Assembly: GCF_035998675.1 (NCBI RefSeq)
Contig: NZ_DASYHI010000015.1
Coordinates: forward strand, 186,001-250,000
DNA length: 64,000 nucleotides
Source: Telluribacter sp035998675
Lineage (GTDB): Bacteria > Bacteroidota > Bacteroidia > Cytophagales > Spirosomataceae
Direction of reading: 5' to 3'
Shown: one piece after another, positions 43,674-52,943 of the stretch
Layout of the letters: each line of letters opens with the position of its first letter
How positions within the stretch are numbered: the first letter of the stretch is position 1
Notes under the pieces: generated by a model
Told to the model about the DNA's origin: nothing
The model's input: only the letters and a program-made list of their open reading frames with translations
The model's database searches: none
Program-made: the position numbers and the translations under genes

Positions 43674-44393
43674 TTAGATAGAAAGCAGTACCCGAATCTC
43701 TTCGAATTTTCCTTCGAATGAGGCTCCGATTGAAATTTCCCGGTTATTGATCCAGACGCTTTGTTTACTTATTTTTCGGATATGGGCCGTGGCTACCACG
43801 AAGGAGCGATGCACCCGGATGAAGCCCTGACCCGGCAAAGTCTGAAGGGCTTCCGAGATGCTTTGTCTACTCAGAAGTTTGCGGTCGGCTAGTACGTAGG
43901 CTACATAGTTCCCCTCGGCTTCGAGGTAGAGCAGGTCTTTCAACCAGATTTTTTCCAGTTCATACCCAGTCTTGACAAATATAAACCCTTGGATAGCCAG
44001 TATTTTTCCGGCCAAAGTTCCCTGGCGTAGCTGCTTTATTTCCAGAGCTTTATTGCAGGCCTGCGTGAATCGGACCAGCGAATAGGGTTTGAGCAGATAG
44101 TCCACGGCGTTCAGTTCAAACCCTTTGACGGCGTACTCTGAATAAGCTGTTGAAAAAATCACCATGGGTACTTGCTGCAGGCATTTAACAAATTCGATTC
44201 CGGAAATGTCAGGCATTTTTACATCCAGAAACAAAAGATCAATGCTTTGTTCCTGCAGGTAGGGTATTGCTTCAAAGGCGTCGGTAAAAGTCGCTTCGAT
44301 ATCCAGAAACGAAACTTTGGCGGCGTGCATCTGCACTACGTCCAGCGCGTGAGGTTCGTCGTCTATGGCAATGGCGGTCAGTATCATACTCAT
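43674..44393 (-). CDS. LytTR-type response regulator
   Basis: A transcription regulator of 239 residues. The receiver domain (about 4-118) has the acidic pair DDEPHALD, the phospho-acceptor D57 in LLFLDVKMPDISG, and the KPY lysine. The C-terminal LytTR DNA-binding domain (about 135-235) has LLYLEAEGNYVAYVL and GFIRVHRSFVVA. The ATG overlaps the stop of the sensor gene by one base (TAATG), so translation is coupled. Targets are unknown; regulators of this kind often control nearby transport or surface genes. Confidence 0.95.
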   Translation of the reverse strand: MSMILTAIAIDDEPHALDVVQMHAAKVSFLDIEATFTDAFEAIPYLQEQSIDLLFLDVKMPDISGIEFVKCLQQVPMVIFSTAYSEYAVKGFELNAVDYLLKPYSLVRFTQACNKALEIKQLRQGTLAGKILAIQGFIFVKTGYELEKIWLKDLLYLEAEGNYVAYVLADRKLLSRQSISEALQTLPGQGFIRVHRSFVVATAHIRKISKQSVWINNREISIGASFEGKFEEIRVLLSI

Positions 44394-45940
44394 TAGTAAA
44401 TTCCCAGGATCAATGATACAAAAAAATCATGATCCGTGGCCTGAATATCCAGCGTGTGCCGATTGGGGTAGAGTAGTTCCAGACGCTTTCGGACGTTTTC
44501 CAACCCGATGCCCGACTGACCTTTTTCCAGATCAGGAGAATTTCGGGGATGTGAGCTATTATGCACTTTAAAGTACAGTTTGGTGGCATCCTGCGTGAGG
44601 GTAATGTATACCCACGAGGGCTTACGGAAACTGATACCGTGCTTGAAGGCGTTTTCCACAAAGGGATTGAGCAGCATGGGTGCCAGGTAGACTTTCCGGT
44701 CCGGTTCCTGAATATTTACCCGGATTTCGATGTCCTGCGATTCGTCCAGCCGTATCCGTTGCAAATCCAGAAAGTTGTGCAGGTATTCTATTTCCTTGCT
44801 CAGTGGTATACGGTCCTGGTTATTTTCGTGGAGCATAAAGCGCATCATATCGCCGAGCTTCTGAATTCCATCAGCGGTAGTTTCGCTTTTTTCTTTCATC
44901 GCCACCGAATACAGAGTATTGAGCGCATTGAACAGAAAATGAGGATTTATCTGCGAGCGCAGAGTACTGAGTTCGGCTGACTTTTGTAAGACCTGGGTTT
45001 GGAGTTGCTGGTTCTCGACAAAGAAAATCCAGCGGATAATGGCTGTGGCCAGCCCCAGTCCGCTGGGTAGCAGGTAAAAAGCCACAACCGGTGAGCCATC
45101 CCCGCCTCTAAATCGCATCACAATAAAAAACATCAGCAGGCTGAACAGCCCGTAGGCACAAATCCCCGCAAACATGTAAAGGAAGCCATCGAGCGTATTA
45201 AGCTGGAAACGTGAGAAATACGGTATTACTTTTTTGAAGAACAGATGATGCAATACTACTGTAAAGGTGATGATCACTAGGCTGGGTGCAACGCCCTGCC
45301 CGCCCAGGACCAGATTGGTTATGCGCCCCGTCGTTACCCATACAATAAGGGTAGCTCCTACCAGCACAAGCATGGCGTACAGGAGCATCTGATGCCGGGG
45401 CTGGCGCTGCCGTTCGTATAGCTCTGCCGTATAATAGAACACCTGGGCGAAGGCTTCGTAGCAGAGCAAAATCAGGAGTAGCCCCACGGTGTTGGTCAAC
45501 AAATAGAGCTTTCGGAACAGGGAGTACACCCGGAAACCGGAAATACTGGCGGCATCGTAGCGAAAACGCCATTCCAGCTTGAAATAGCTGTACACAAACA
45601 GGCTACCTACCACCAGCACTACGGTCAGCGCCCCAAGAATGAGCGTGGTCGTTTCGAAGTTTTTTTCACGGATACGCGGAAAGACCAGGTAGTGAAAAAC
45701 ATACCAGGCGCTCATAAAAAGTATGGCACCCGCTATGGTCGGAAAAATAACGTTCTGATTGTAATCGAAAGTCGCGAGGTCTTCCAGAATGACCGAAGTT
45801 TTGACATTTTCCGATTGAGCCAGCCGGATATCGGGGTCAAATTGGTCGGCAATTTCAAATAGACGGCGAACAACGTAAGCCGCTGCCGCGCTGAGTACTA
45901 TCAGAAGTTCGTAGCGGCGGATGGTGGAAGTAGAAAGCAT
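44393..45940 (-). CDS. LytS-type sensor histidine kinase
   Basis: A membrane kinase of 515 residues. The first 300 residues have about eight membrane segments with a short periplasmic loop after the first. The His_kinase domain follows, with LRSQINPHFLFNALN and the phospho-acceptor H334. The GHKL ATPase part has NPFVENAFKHG (N box) and GIGLENVRKRLELLY (G box). It is translationally coupled to its regulator downstream. Repeat copies B and C lie on either side of the pair. The signal sensed is unknown. Confidence 0.93.
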   Translation of the reverse strand: MLSTSTIRRYELLIVLSAAAAYVVRRLFEIADQFDPDIRLAQSENVKTSVILEDLATFDYNQNVIFPTIAGAILFMSAWYVFHYLVFPRIREKNFETTTLILGALTVVLVVGSLFVYSYFKLEWRFRYDAASISGFRVYSLFRKLYLLTNTVGLLLILLCYEAFAQVFYYTAELYERQRQPRHQMLLYAMLVLVGATLIVWVTTGRITNLVLGGQGVAPSLVIITFTVVLHHLFFKKVIPYFSRFQLNTLDGFLYMFAGICAYGLFSLLMFFIVMRFRGGDGSPVVAFYLLPSGLGLATAIIRWIFFVENQQLQTQVLQKSAELSTLRSQINPHFLFNALNTLYSVAMKEKSETTADGIQKLGDMMRFMLHENNQDRIPLSKEIEYLHNFLDLQRIRLDESQDIEIRVNIQEPDRKVYLAPMLLNPFVENAFKHGISFRKPSWVYITLTQDATKLYFKVHNSSHPRNSPDLEKGQSGIGLENVRKRLELLYPNRHTLDIQATDHDFFVSLILGIY

Positions 45941-46085
45941 GGGTTATCAGGTCGGGTTTTTGACCAAAACTAGGTACTCTTCCCTTGCTGCGGTAGAAAA
46001 TGACGTAAAAAAGCCATAAAATGGTACGAATGTGTTATAGGGCTGCAAGTCACGATTTCCCAGTTCTATCACTTCCCGGACAGCA

Positions 46086-46253
46086 GCAAACCCCAATTTG
46101 TAATTGGGCCGGTTCCCCGCTGGGATTGTTTCAGGTAGCGTTTTCAACCCCAGCGGAGAACCGTGCGACACTAGCCCCGCTATTAAATCACGTCACAGAC
46201 GCTATACGATACAACCCTGGCCGGGCGCCCCTGATTACAAATCAGGGTTAGCA
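46086..46253. repeat. Long composite REP-like repeat, copy C
   Basis: The same order as copy A: CCCAATT-TGT-AATTGGG, CCCCGCTGGGA, AGCGTTTTCAA, AATCACGTCACAGACGCTATACGA, GATTACAAATCAGGG. It carries an extra CCCCAGCGGAGAACCGTG part as in copy B. Open frames across it are repeat sequence, not genes. Confidence 0.8.
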
Positions 46254-46389
46254 GATACACTTAGCCGGGAGGCGGTGGTCTAGGGCAATAGAAAGAGGGT
46301 AAATTCAACCACTACCTGCCTTTTCCAACAATAAACCGAGGTACCGGTTGTTATCTTTATAGTACTTCCCCAACCACTCCCCCGCCGCT

Positions 46390-46857
46390 ATGGAAAAAGA
46401 CCTCACGCTACACATCAACGGCCAGCCGCATACCGTCCGGGTAGAGCCTGATACGCCCCTGCTGTACGTACTCCGCAACCAGCTAGAGCTGAACGGCCCC
46501 AAGTACGGCTGCGGCCACGAAGTATGCGGAGCATGCATGGTACTACTGGACGGCGTGGCTATGCCCAGTTGCCGGGTACCGGTGGAGTCCATGGAGGGCC
46601 GGAAAATTATGACCCTCGAGGGCCTTACCCACCCCAACGGCGAACTGCACCCGGTGCAGCGGGCCTTTGTGCAGGAGCAGGCCGCCCAGTGCGGGTACTG
46701 CCTCAACGGTATGGTCATAGCTGCCGTAGCGCTGCTGGAAACCAATAAGCAACCCGACGATGCGGCTATCCGGGTCGGCATGGAGCGTAACCTCTGCCGC
46801 TGTGGTTCGCAGACGCGGGTGATGAAAGCCATCCGCCGCGCCGCCAAAGAGTCCTGA
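46390..46857 (+). CDS. 2Fe-2S subunit of a molybdenum hydroxylase (IorA/CoxS type)
   Basis: The small electron-transfer subunit, 155 residues, with two [2Fe-2S] clusters. The plant-ferredoxin-like cluster is bound by KYGCGHEVCGACMVLLDG and a later PSC. The second, all-helical cluster site uses QCGYCLNGM and RNLCRCG. This is the usual pattern of isoquinoline 1-oxidoreductase and aldehyde oxidase small subunits. The large subunit gene follows after 23 bases, so they are one operon. No separate FAD subunit is present, which fits enzymes that pass electrons to a cytochrome. Confidence 0.95.
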   Translation: MEKDLTLHINGQPHTVRVEPDTPLLYVLRNQLELNGPKYGCGHEVCGACMVLLDGVAMPSCRVPVESMEGRKIMTLEGLTHPNGELHPVQRAFVQEQAAQCGYCLNGMVIAAVALLETNKQPDDAAIRVGMERNLCRCGSQTRVMKAIRRAAKES

Positions 46858-46880
46858 CCCCACTTATTACGAGCTCCCCT

Positions 46881-49094
46881 ATGAAAGAATCAGCCTATAA
46901 TCCACAGCAGTCGCGTCGGCAGTTTATCAGCAGCCTTGGCTGTCTTACCATTGGCTTTTCGATGACGGGTACCCGCTGGGCCGATGCCTCCGCTACGCCC
47001 CTGCAGGGTACCCTACCCGGAAGTCTGGCCGTAGAAGACCGCATAGACGCCTGGCTGGAAGTACTTGAAGACGGCCGCGTGCGGGTATTTACCGGAAAAA
47101 TGGAGCTGGGGCAGGGCATCCGGACGGCCATTGCGCAGGTAGCCGCCGAAGAACTGGACCTTGAACTGGCGCAGGTAGAGGTCTATCTGGCTGAAACCGG
47201 TCGCACGCCCAACGAAGGCTACACCGCCGGGAGCGGTTCCATTGAGCGCAGCGCCATGTCGGTCCGCTATGCCGCCGCCGCCGCCCGCCAGCAACTGCTG
47301 GAACTAGCCGCTCAGCGCTGGGGCAAGAAGCCGGAACAGCTTAGCCTGAGCAACGGCAAGGTCAGCCTGAAAGGGACTACTGACCAGGTACTTAGCTTCG
47401 CGCAGCTCCTGAACGGCAAACAACTGGAAGGGGAAGTAAATCCGTCGGTGAAGCTCAAACCAAAGAGCGAGTACCGCTACGTGGGCAAGGCCATTCCCCG
47501 CACCGACATTGAGCAGATGGTACGGGCCGAGCCGGTGTACGTGCAGGACCTGCGGCTGCCGGGCATGGTACACGCGCGGGTGGTACGGCCCCCGGCCTAC
47601 CGGGCCCGGTTGGAAGGATTCGACGAGAAGAGCTTTAAAGTACCGGGGCTGCTGAAAACCGTGGTCAATGGTACCTTTCTGGCGGTGGTAACGGAGCAGG
47701 AGTACCAGGCGATGCAAGCGCTTGAAGCCGCCCGCGAACACGCCCGCTGGTCTGCTACCCCGCCGCTTCCCGAAGGACAGGATCTGGAAACGTATATAAA
47801 AACGCTTCCCCTCAAGAGCCAGAGCGTCAAAAACCAGGGTACCACCTCCGCGCTGGACCAGCCGGATGCCCGTACGCTGAAAGCCAGCTACTTTAAGCCT
47901 TACCAGATGCACGGCTCCATTGGCCCTTCCTGCGCAGTAGCGCTGTACCAGGCAGGTACCCTGCACGTCTGGACACACACGCAGGGCGTGTACCCGCTGC
48001 GCGACGCGCTGGCCAAAATGCTAAGCCTGGACCCCGAAAAAATTCACCTAAAGGGAGTACCCGGCTCGGGCTGCTACGGCCACAACGGCGCCGACGATGT
48101 AGCCGCCGACGCCGCCCTGGTAGCGATGGCCTATCCCGACCGCCCCGTGCGCATGCAGTGGATGCGGGAGGACGAACACGCCTGGGAACCCTACGGCAGC
48201 GCCATGCGCATGGAAGCCGAAGCCCGCCTGGACGAGACGGGCAAAATCAGCCACTGGCGCTACGCCCTCTGGACCGACTCGCACAGTACCCGTCCCGGTG
48301 GTAATCCGGGCAACCTGCTGGCGGCGCGCTACCTGGCGCAGCCGTTTGCCCCGCCTTCGGGAGGCTATGCCGGGGGTGGTTTCCGCAACTCGGAGCCTTA
48401 CTATGCCATTCCTAATCTCAAAATAGACGCTCATGCGTTCGAGGGACCACTACGGGTGTCGGCGCTGCGGAGCCTGGGTGCTTATGCTAATGTATTCGCG
48501 ATTGAATCATTTATGGATGAATTATCGGTAAAAGCGAATAAAGACCCGCTGGACTTCCGGATCATGCACTCTACTGACGAGCGAGCCATAGCCGTGATGC
48601 AGAAGCTGAAAGAAATGATACAACCGGAAAAACCCGGCCCCGGCGAGGGAATGGGCGTAGCCTTTTCGCGCTATAAAAATACGGCTACCTACTGCGCTGT
48701 GGCCGCCAAAGTAGCCGTGAACAAGGCTTCCGGCGAGGTACAGGTACTGCGCATGTGGGCCGTAATAGACGCCGGAGAAGTCATAAACCTGGACGGCATC
48801 ATCAACCAGACCGAAGGCGGTATGGTGCAATCGGCCAGCTGGACGCTCAAAGAGGAAGTACTTTTTGATAAGCAACACGTCAACAGCCGTGACTGGACCT
48901 CCTACCCTATTTTCCGGTACAGCGATGTACCGCTGGTGGAGGTAGTCGTCATCCCCCGCCCGAACGAGGAGCCGCTCGGGGCCGGCGAAGCCGCGCAGGG
49001 GCCTACGGCGGCGGCGGTCGTCAACGCTATTTATCGGGCCAGCGGTAAGCGCATCCGGCACCTGCCGGTGCGGGCGGCGGCGGTAGCGGGCTAA
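46881..49094 (+). CDS. Molybdopterin-binding aldehyde oxidase-like subunit (IorB type)
   Basis: The catalytic subunit of 737 residues. A Tat signal with R12-R13 in QQSRRQFISSLG exports it folded to the periplasm. The first molybdopterin domain starts near residue 45 with LEVLEDGRVRVFTGKMELGQG. The end motif PLGAGEAAQGPTAAAVVNAIY carries the catalytic glutamate near the C-terminus. The substrate (aldehyde or N-heterocycle) cannot be read from sequence. It lies in an operon with the 2Fe-2S subunit; XdhC and the cysteine desulfurase at 3.9-6.3 kb could mature it, and the dihaem cytochrome at 32.9 kb could accept its electrons. Confidence 0.94.
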   Translation: MKESAYNPQQSRRQFISSLGCLTIGFSMTGTRWADASATPLQGTLPGSLAVEDRIDAWLEVLEDGRVRVFTGKMELGQGIRTAIAQVAAEELDLELAQVEVYLAETGRTPNEGYTAGSGSIERSAMSVRYAAAAARQQLLELAAQRWGKKPEQLSLSNGKVSLKGTTDQVLSFAQLLNGKQLEGEVNPSVKLKPKSEYRYVGKAIPRTDIEQMVRAEPVYVQDLRLPGMVHARVVRPPAYRARLEGFDEKSFKVPGLLKTVVNGTFLAVVTEQEYQAMQALEAAREHARWSATPPLPEGQDLETYIKTLPLKSQSVKNQGTTSALDQPDARTLKASYFKPYQMHGSIGPSCAVALYQAGTLHVWTHTQGVYPLRDALAKMLSLDPEKIHLKGVPGSGCYGHNGADDVAADAALVAMAYPDRPVRMQWMREDEHAWEPYGSAMRMEAEARLDETGKISHWRYALWTDSHSTRPGGNPGNLLAARYLAQPFAPPSGGYAGGGFRNSEPYYAIPNLKIDAHAFEGPLRVSALRSLGAYANVFAIESFMDELSVKANKDPLDFRIMHSTDERAIAVMQKLKEMIQPEKPGPGEGMGVAFSRYKNTATYCAVAAKVAVNKASGEVQVLRMWAVIDAGEVINLDGIINQTEGGMVQSASWTLKEEVLFDKQHVNSRDWTSYPIFRYSDVPLVEVVVIPRPNEEPLGAGEAAQGPTAAAVVNAIYRASGKRIRHLPVRAAAVAG

Positions 49095-49116
49095 TGGTAC
49101 CTGATTTTTTACAGGG

Positions 49117-49385
49117 CTATACCTGCCGCAGCCACTCCGCCACCAGAAAGCCCGCGTAGGTACCGAGGCCGTTGCCCAGGGTACCTACCAGTATAGCCGG
49201 TAACTTCAGGTCGGGCGGGGCCAGGGCCGAACTGGCCCCGCCGATATTGGCCTGCGAGGCTACGGCTACTACGTCCCAGTCCTGCCGGAAGAGCCGGGCA
49301 ATCCCCACAATCAAGATACCGTGTACCAGCACGATAATGGGTATGACCACCAGATGTCCGTCCCGAATCAGGGCCGGAATGTCAC
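49117..49385 (-). pseudogene. 3' remnant of a DUF819 membrane protein gene
   Basis: The frame reads IPALIRDGHLVVIPIIVLVH, then RLFRQDWDVVAVASQANIGG and ends GLGTYAGFLVAEWLRQV. This is the last quarter of DUF819-type membrane proteins, including the SQANIGG loop and two helices. The rest of the gene is missing: no homologous sequence is seen beyond about 49385. It is probably a decayed fragment next to the molybdenum hydroxylase operon. Confidence 0.7.
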
Positions 49386-49645
49386 AATACGCGCATAGCG
49401 CGGCTTATTATGAACCGGCACCTTCTACTTTCCGGTTGAAGCAGTAGTATCAAATACACATTCTCCGGGTTTGGGATTAAAATTATAGTACCGTTTACTA
49501 AGAATCCAGACTATAAGCCAGCCGTTCAATATGAGGACACTATTATTTTAACTAAATTTATAGCATCATTTTTGCTGGATAAGATTAGATGGTCCAATCC
49601 AATTGAAGTGAACGGTTTTTAGAGTTTATTCCTCCTCTCAATATT
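49386..49645. other. Intergenic region after the DUF819 remnant
   Basis: AT-rich toward its right end, where the promoter of the next operon is expected. No RNA gene or repeat was recognised. Confidence 0.4.
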
Positions 49646-50614
49646 ATGTCATTACAAGTAGGCGGTTTCTTTGAAGGAGCCTATCAACTTACCAAAGAAG
49701 TAGACGCGGACAGCAGTCTGAACGTGCAACAGTGGCTGGCCGACGACTACTCCTCGGGCCAGAAAACGCCGGTTATTATCCAAATATTTGCCTACGAATA
49801 TGACGCCAATCTGTATTGGCACCATTCGGCCGTGCGGGGGCTGCGGAAGGTAGGCCAGTCACTGAGCGGCAACTGCCGGTACTTTGTGTGGGAGCATGGC
49901 ACGCCGGTTAATTGCGCTCCGGTCATCAACAGCGAGCTGCTTCCGCAGGAAAAAATACAGCTGAGCCTCCTGATTGACACCCTGCCCGTTACACCGCACG
50001 AAACGATTGTATCGGTCAGTACGCCCGAATTTTTCCGGCTGGGCGACGGACTATTGATATTTTACCGGAAGCAGGCCAGCAAACACGCTGACCCCAAGGA
50101 GCACGACCTGATCCGCCGGTTCTGGAAAGGTGTACTCGCCATTGCGCCCGCGGCAGATACCGCCCTGGCACCTGCTCCCGAACTCCCAAAAGAAGTACTC
50201 AAAACTGCTCCCTCCCGGACGTTTCTCCGTTTCCGGCTAACCCCCACCGCTCTGCTATTAACCGTAATCGGGCTGATACTGGCCCTTGCGGCCCTGCGGG
50301 TTAAAGGTATTGCACCCGCCACGCGGCATCCCAACCTGGCGGCCTTTGATCGTTCCATTGAAATGGGCATGGCCGAAGAAAGAAAAGGCGAATACGACAA
50401 AGCAATGGAGCACTTTAAAACCGCGGCTGCCGTGCCTTTTTCGGACGAAACCGAAGCCCGGCTCGACAGTCTGGCTACCGCCTACGAAGCCCGGGCTACG
50501 GCCGAATGCCAGAAGTACCATACTGCCCAAAGCCCGAATTTGTATTTTATTCCCAATCAGTATTACCAGTATGCGGCTGCCTTGTCTGAATCCGCACCTA
50601 AGAAATGCGAATAA
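49646..50614 (+). CDS. Membrane-anchored protein with TPR-like end, unrecognised
   Basis: The 322 residues have no signal peptide at the start. Residues 1-150 form a soluble mixed domain with no recognised family (VIIQIFAYEYDANLYWHHSAV and RYFVWEHGTPV are notable). One membrane helix lies near 208-228. After it comes a TPR-like hairpin (AEERKGEYDKAMEHFKTAAA) and a second helix pair, placed outside the cytoplasm. The gene overlaps the start of the next gene by 10 bases. The topology suggests a sensor or coupling role, with a cytoplasmic domain tied to a periplasmic TPR part. The partner is the large TPR/barrel protein. Confidence 0.8.
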   Translation: MSLQVGGFFEGAYQLTKEVDADSSLNVQQWLADDYSSGQKTPVIIQIFAYEYDANLYWHHSAVRGLRKVGQSLSGNCRYFVWEHGTPVNCAPVINSELLPQEKIQLSLLIDTLPVTPHETIVSVSTPEFFRLGDGLLIFYRKQASKHADPKEHDLIRRFWKGVLAIAPAADTALAPAPELPKEVLKTAPSRTFLRFRLTPTALLLTVIGLILALAALRVKGIAPATRHPNLAAFDRSIEMGMAEERKGEYDKAMEHFKTAAAVPFSDETEARLDSLATAYEARATAECQKYHTAQSPNLYFIPNQYYQYAAALSESAPKKCE

Positions 50615-52920
50615 AACATTTACTTTTCGTAGTACTTCTGCTTATTCTGCCGGCCGGTGCCCGGGCCCAGCTGTTCCAGAACCGTAACCTTTACGACATT
50701 TGGATCACAGCTGATCATAAACTCAACGCCGGTAAGTTTGACGAAGCGCTTGCCCTGTACTCGGGAGTACCTGAAGTGCCGGAATTTCAGAAAAGAATAG
50801 TCCTGACCCGGGGCCTGAAAGCTACTTTTCAGGCGGCCGAACAACTGTACGAGCTCGGCAACTACGCCCAGGCGCTGGAAATGTACAGCAAGTACCGTGA
50901 CCTCCAGAAAGATATCCATTCGTCTCTGTTTGAGAAAAGGATTCAGGCCTGTCTCCAGCAGCTCGATAAAATTCAGAGTAAAAAATTGCGGGAAAGTACC
51001 CGGGTAGTGGCGGGTTTTGAGTGGGCATTCCGGGGCCAGCAGCAACTAGCCAACCTGGACACGACCGCTGCCCGCAAAAGTTTTGTGAAAGCTCAGCAGT
51101 TGGGCGGCGGCCTCAATACCGTGCTACGGGAGCAGTACCAGCAGGGCCTGCGCGAAACCAGGGCGCTAAGTACCTGGGGTGCGGCCTTCGCCAAAGCAAA
51201 AGCTTCCAATAACCAGCAGGAATTACTGGAGACCCTGAAAAATTACCGCTCGGTATCTGGTTATATCATTGAATCGCTGGAGTACCAGATCCAGAGTCTG
51301 GAAGAAGGGGTGACACCCGCCGATGCCTCCACTATTTTACAGAAATACGCTTCCGAATGTCGGCTTAACGACCTCCTTAACTACGCGAAGAATAATCCGG
51401 CCCGGGTACCTCAGTCGGGGCTGTTCATTAGTATTTTGTCAGAATACCGGGACATCGAAGCCCGGATTGCCCCCCTCCGCTCCGACCTGAACAACCGGGC
51501 TTTTGTACAAAGTGCTTATACCAACCTCATTGGCAAGGCCGCTCAACTCCCCAAAGTAGGAGACCTGGCGCAGCTGTGCGCCCGCAAAAGCTACGCTGCC
51601 TACCTGCTGACAATTGCCCGGGAGCTTGAGAAATCGGGAGATACCTCCGGGGACAGGAACTACTTTCAGGAAGCTCTCCGCCACCTGACCGAAGCCCGGC
51701 GGCTGGGATTACCAGACCTGGCCGAAGAACTGGATGCCCGGCAGAGTCGGCTGGCCGCTAAGGTAGGCTGCGAAGGATCACGCCAGGATTTTGACAAAAT
51801 AGTTGTTAAGATCAGAAAGGAAATAGCGGGCTGCCGGGTCAGGAATGCCAAACAACTATGGGACGAAACGCTGATAAGCTGGGCAGGCTGCGGTGATTTT
51901 AAGCCTCACGCCCTACCCCAGTACGTATCCCTGCGGGACTCACTTACAACCCTGGCCCGCGCCGACAGTCTTTTCGCGGTATTATCGGCTCAGGCCAATC
52001 AGTCCCTGCAAAGCAGTCAGTGCGGTCTGGCCCGGAAGCTGTACCAGCAGATAAGTACCCTGGATTTGTGCAATAAAGAAGAAGTATCGGTCTTTGTAAA
52101 CCGTCAGTTAAACCAGGTGACCGCCTGCGAGAAGACCCTTTGCTACAACAATGCCAAAGACCGGGCCAGCTACTATGTCCGGGAAAAAGACTGGAAAAAA
52201 GCTTACGACTACTTTCAGCAGGCTTCCCAGTGCGCCAGTCAACCCCAGCAGGACGCAATTCGTCAATTACTCAAGGATATGGAATGCAAAGCCTTCCCAG
52301 AGCGCTGCCATCAACTCAACCTGACCGTCCGCCTGGAACCTACCCTCCGTATTGCCGGTAATAAACCCCAGTACTCCGAAGACGGCACTACCAAGGGAAC
52401 CAACACGGGCTATTATACATCCGGAGGTCTACAGCTATCCTTGTTGTCCAAAAACAAACCCGTTGGCGTAGTATTGGGCGCTGAATACTTTCGTACGCAG
52501 TACCAGTCGGTGGTTGAAATCAATGAAGCTACCTACGCGGCCAGCCAGTTTGATATTACGGGTTTTGACGCCTATGCGGCGCTAAAAATACAAAAGCCCG
52601 CCAAAAGCACCGACCGGCTGCGCCCTTACCTCAAGATCGGGGCGGAAGGTGTGGTACCTACCTCCTATCACCGGCAGGATTTCCTGTCCAGCGGCTCTAC
52701 CAATAACCTCGACTACCTGAAAAAATACTCCCTAGGGGCCATGGGTGCCGTGGGGATAGAGTTACAACGTACCGGTTTCGGTTTTTTTGCCGAAGTTACC
52801 GGTACCTATAATTTTTCCGGAATCTATAAATCCAGGGCCCTTACTGCCTCCGGAACGGCTGAACTTTCCGAAGCCTACTTCCGCACTCTGGGCATACGTA
52901 TGGGAGTACGACTCTGGTAG
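50605..52920 (+). CDS. Large secreted helical-repeat protein with C-terminal barrel-like domain
   Basis: The 771 residues start with a signal peptide (about 1-22, ending ARAQL). Residues about 30-570 are helical, TPR-like, with paired Cys residues that could form disulfides (for example AECQ and CNKEEVSVFV-type sites). From about 570 the sequence changes to beta strands (LNLTVRLEPTLRIAG, GGLQLSLLSKNKPVGVVLGAEYF, GFGFFAEVTGTYNFSG) and ends LGIRMGVRLW, as in outer membrane beta-barrels. It overlaps the previous gene by 10 bases, so the products probably work together across the envelope. No family was recognised. Confidence 0.82.
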   Translation: MRIKHLLFVVLLLILPAGARAQLFQNRNLYDIWITADHKLNAGKFDEALALYSGVPEVPEFQKRIVLTRGLKATFQAAEQLYELGNYAQALEMYSKYRDLQKDIHSSLFEKRIQACLQQLDKIQSKKLRESTRVVAGFEWAFRGQQQLANLDTTAARKSFVKAQQLGGGLNTVLREQYQQGLRETRALSTWGAAFAKAKASNNQQELLETLKNYRSVSGYIIESLEYQIQSLEEGVTPADASTILQKYASECRLNDLLNYAKNNPARVPQSGLFISILSEYRDIEARIAPLRSDLNNRAFVQSAYTNLIGKAAQLPKVGDLAQLCARKSYAAYLLTIARELEKSGDTSGDRNYFQEALRHLTEARRLGLPDLAEELDARQSRLAAKVGCEGSRQDFDKIVVKIRKEIAGCRVRNAKQLWDETLISWAGCGDFKPHALPQYVSLRDSLTTLARADSLFAVLSAQANQSLQSSQCGLARKLYQQISTLDLCNKEEVSVFVNRQLNQVTACEKTLCYNNAKDRASYYVREKDWKKAYDYFQQASQCASQPQQDAIRQLLKDMECKAFPERCHQLNLTVRLEPTLRIAGNKPQYSEDGTTKGTNTGYYTSGGLQLSLLSKNKPVGVVLGAEYFRTQYQSVVEINEATYAASQFDITGFDAYAALKIQKPAKSTDRLRPYLKIGAEGVVPTSYHRQDFLSSGSTNNLDYLKKYSLGAMGAVGIELQRTGFGFFAEVTGTYNFSGIYKSRALTASGTAELSEAYFRTLGIRMGVRLW

Positions 52921-52943
52921 TCGGCTCCCATTCGGTCTTACCC

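Noticed and set aside
45947..46251. Short frames on both strands before the 2Fe-2S gene
   Set aside because: They are made of repeat copy C; the same frames are not kept in copies A and B.
46305..46863. Antisense frames over the 2Fe-2S subunit
   Set aside because: The plus-strand frame has all eight cluster cysteines in the right order.
47304..47978. 224-codon antisense frame in the molybdenum hydroxylase gene
   Set aside because: It arises from the codon bias of the real gene on the plus strand and has no domain.
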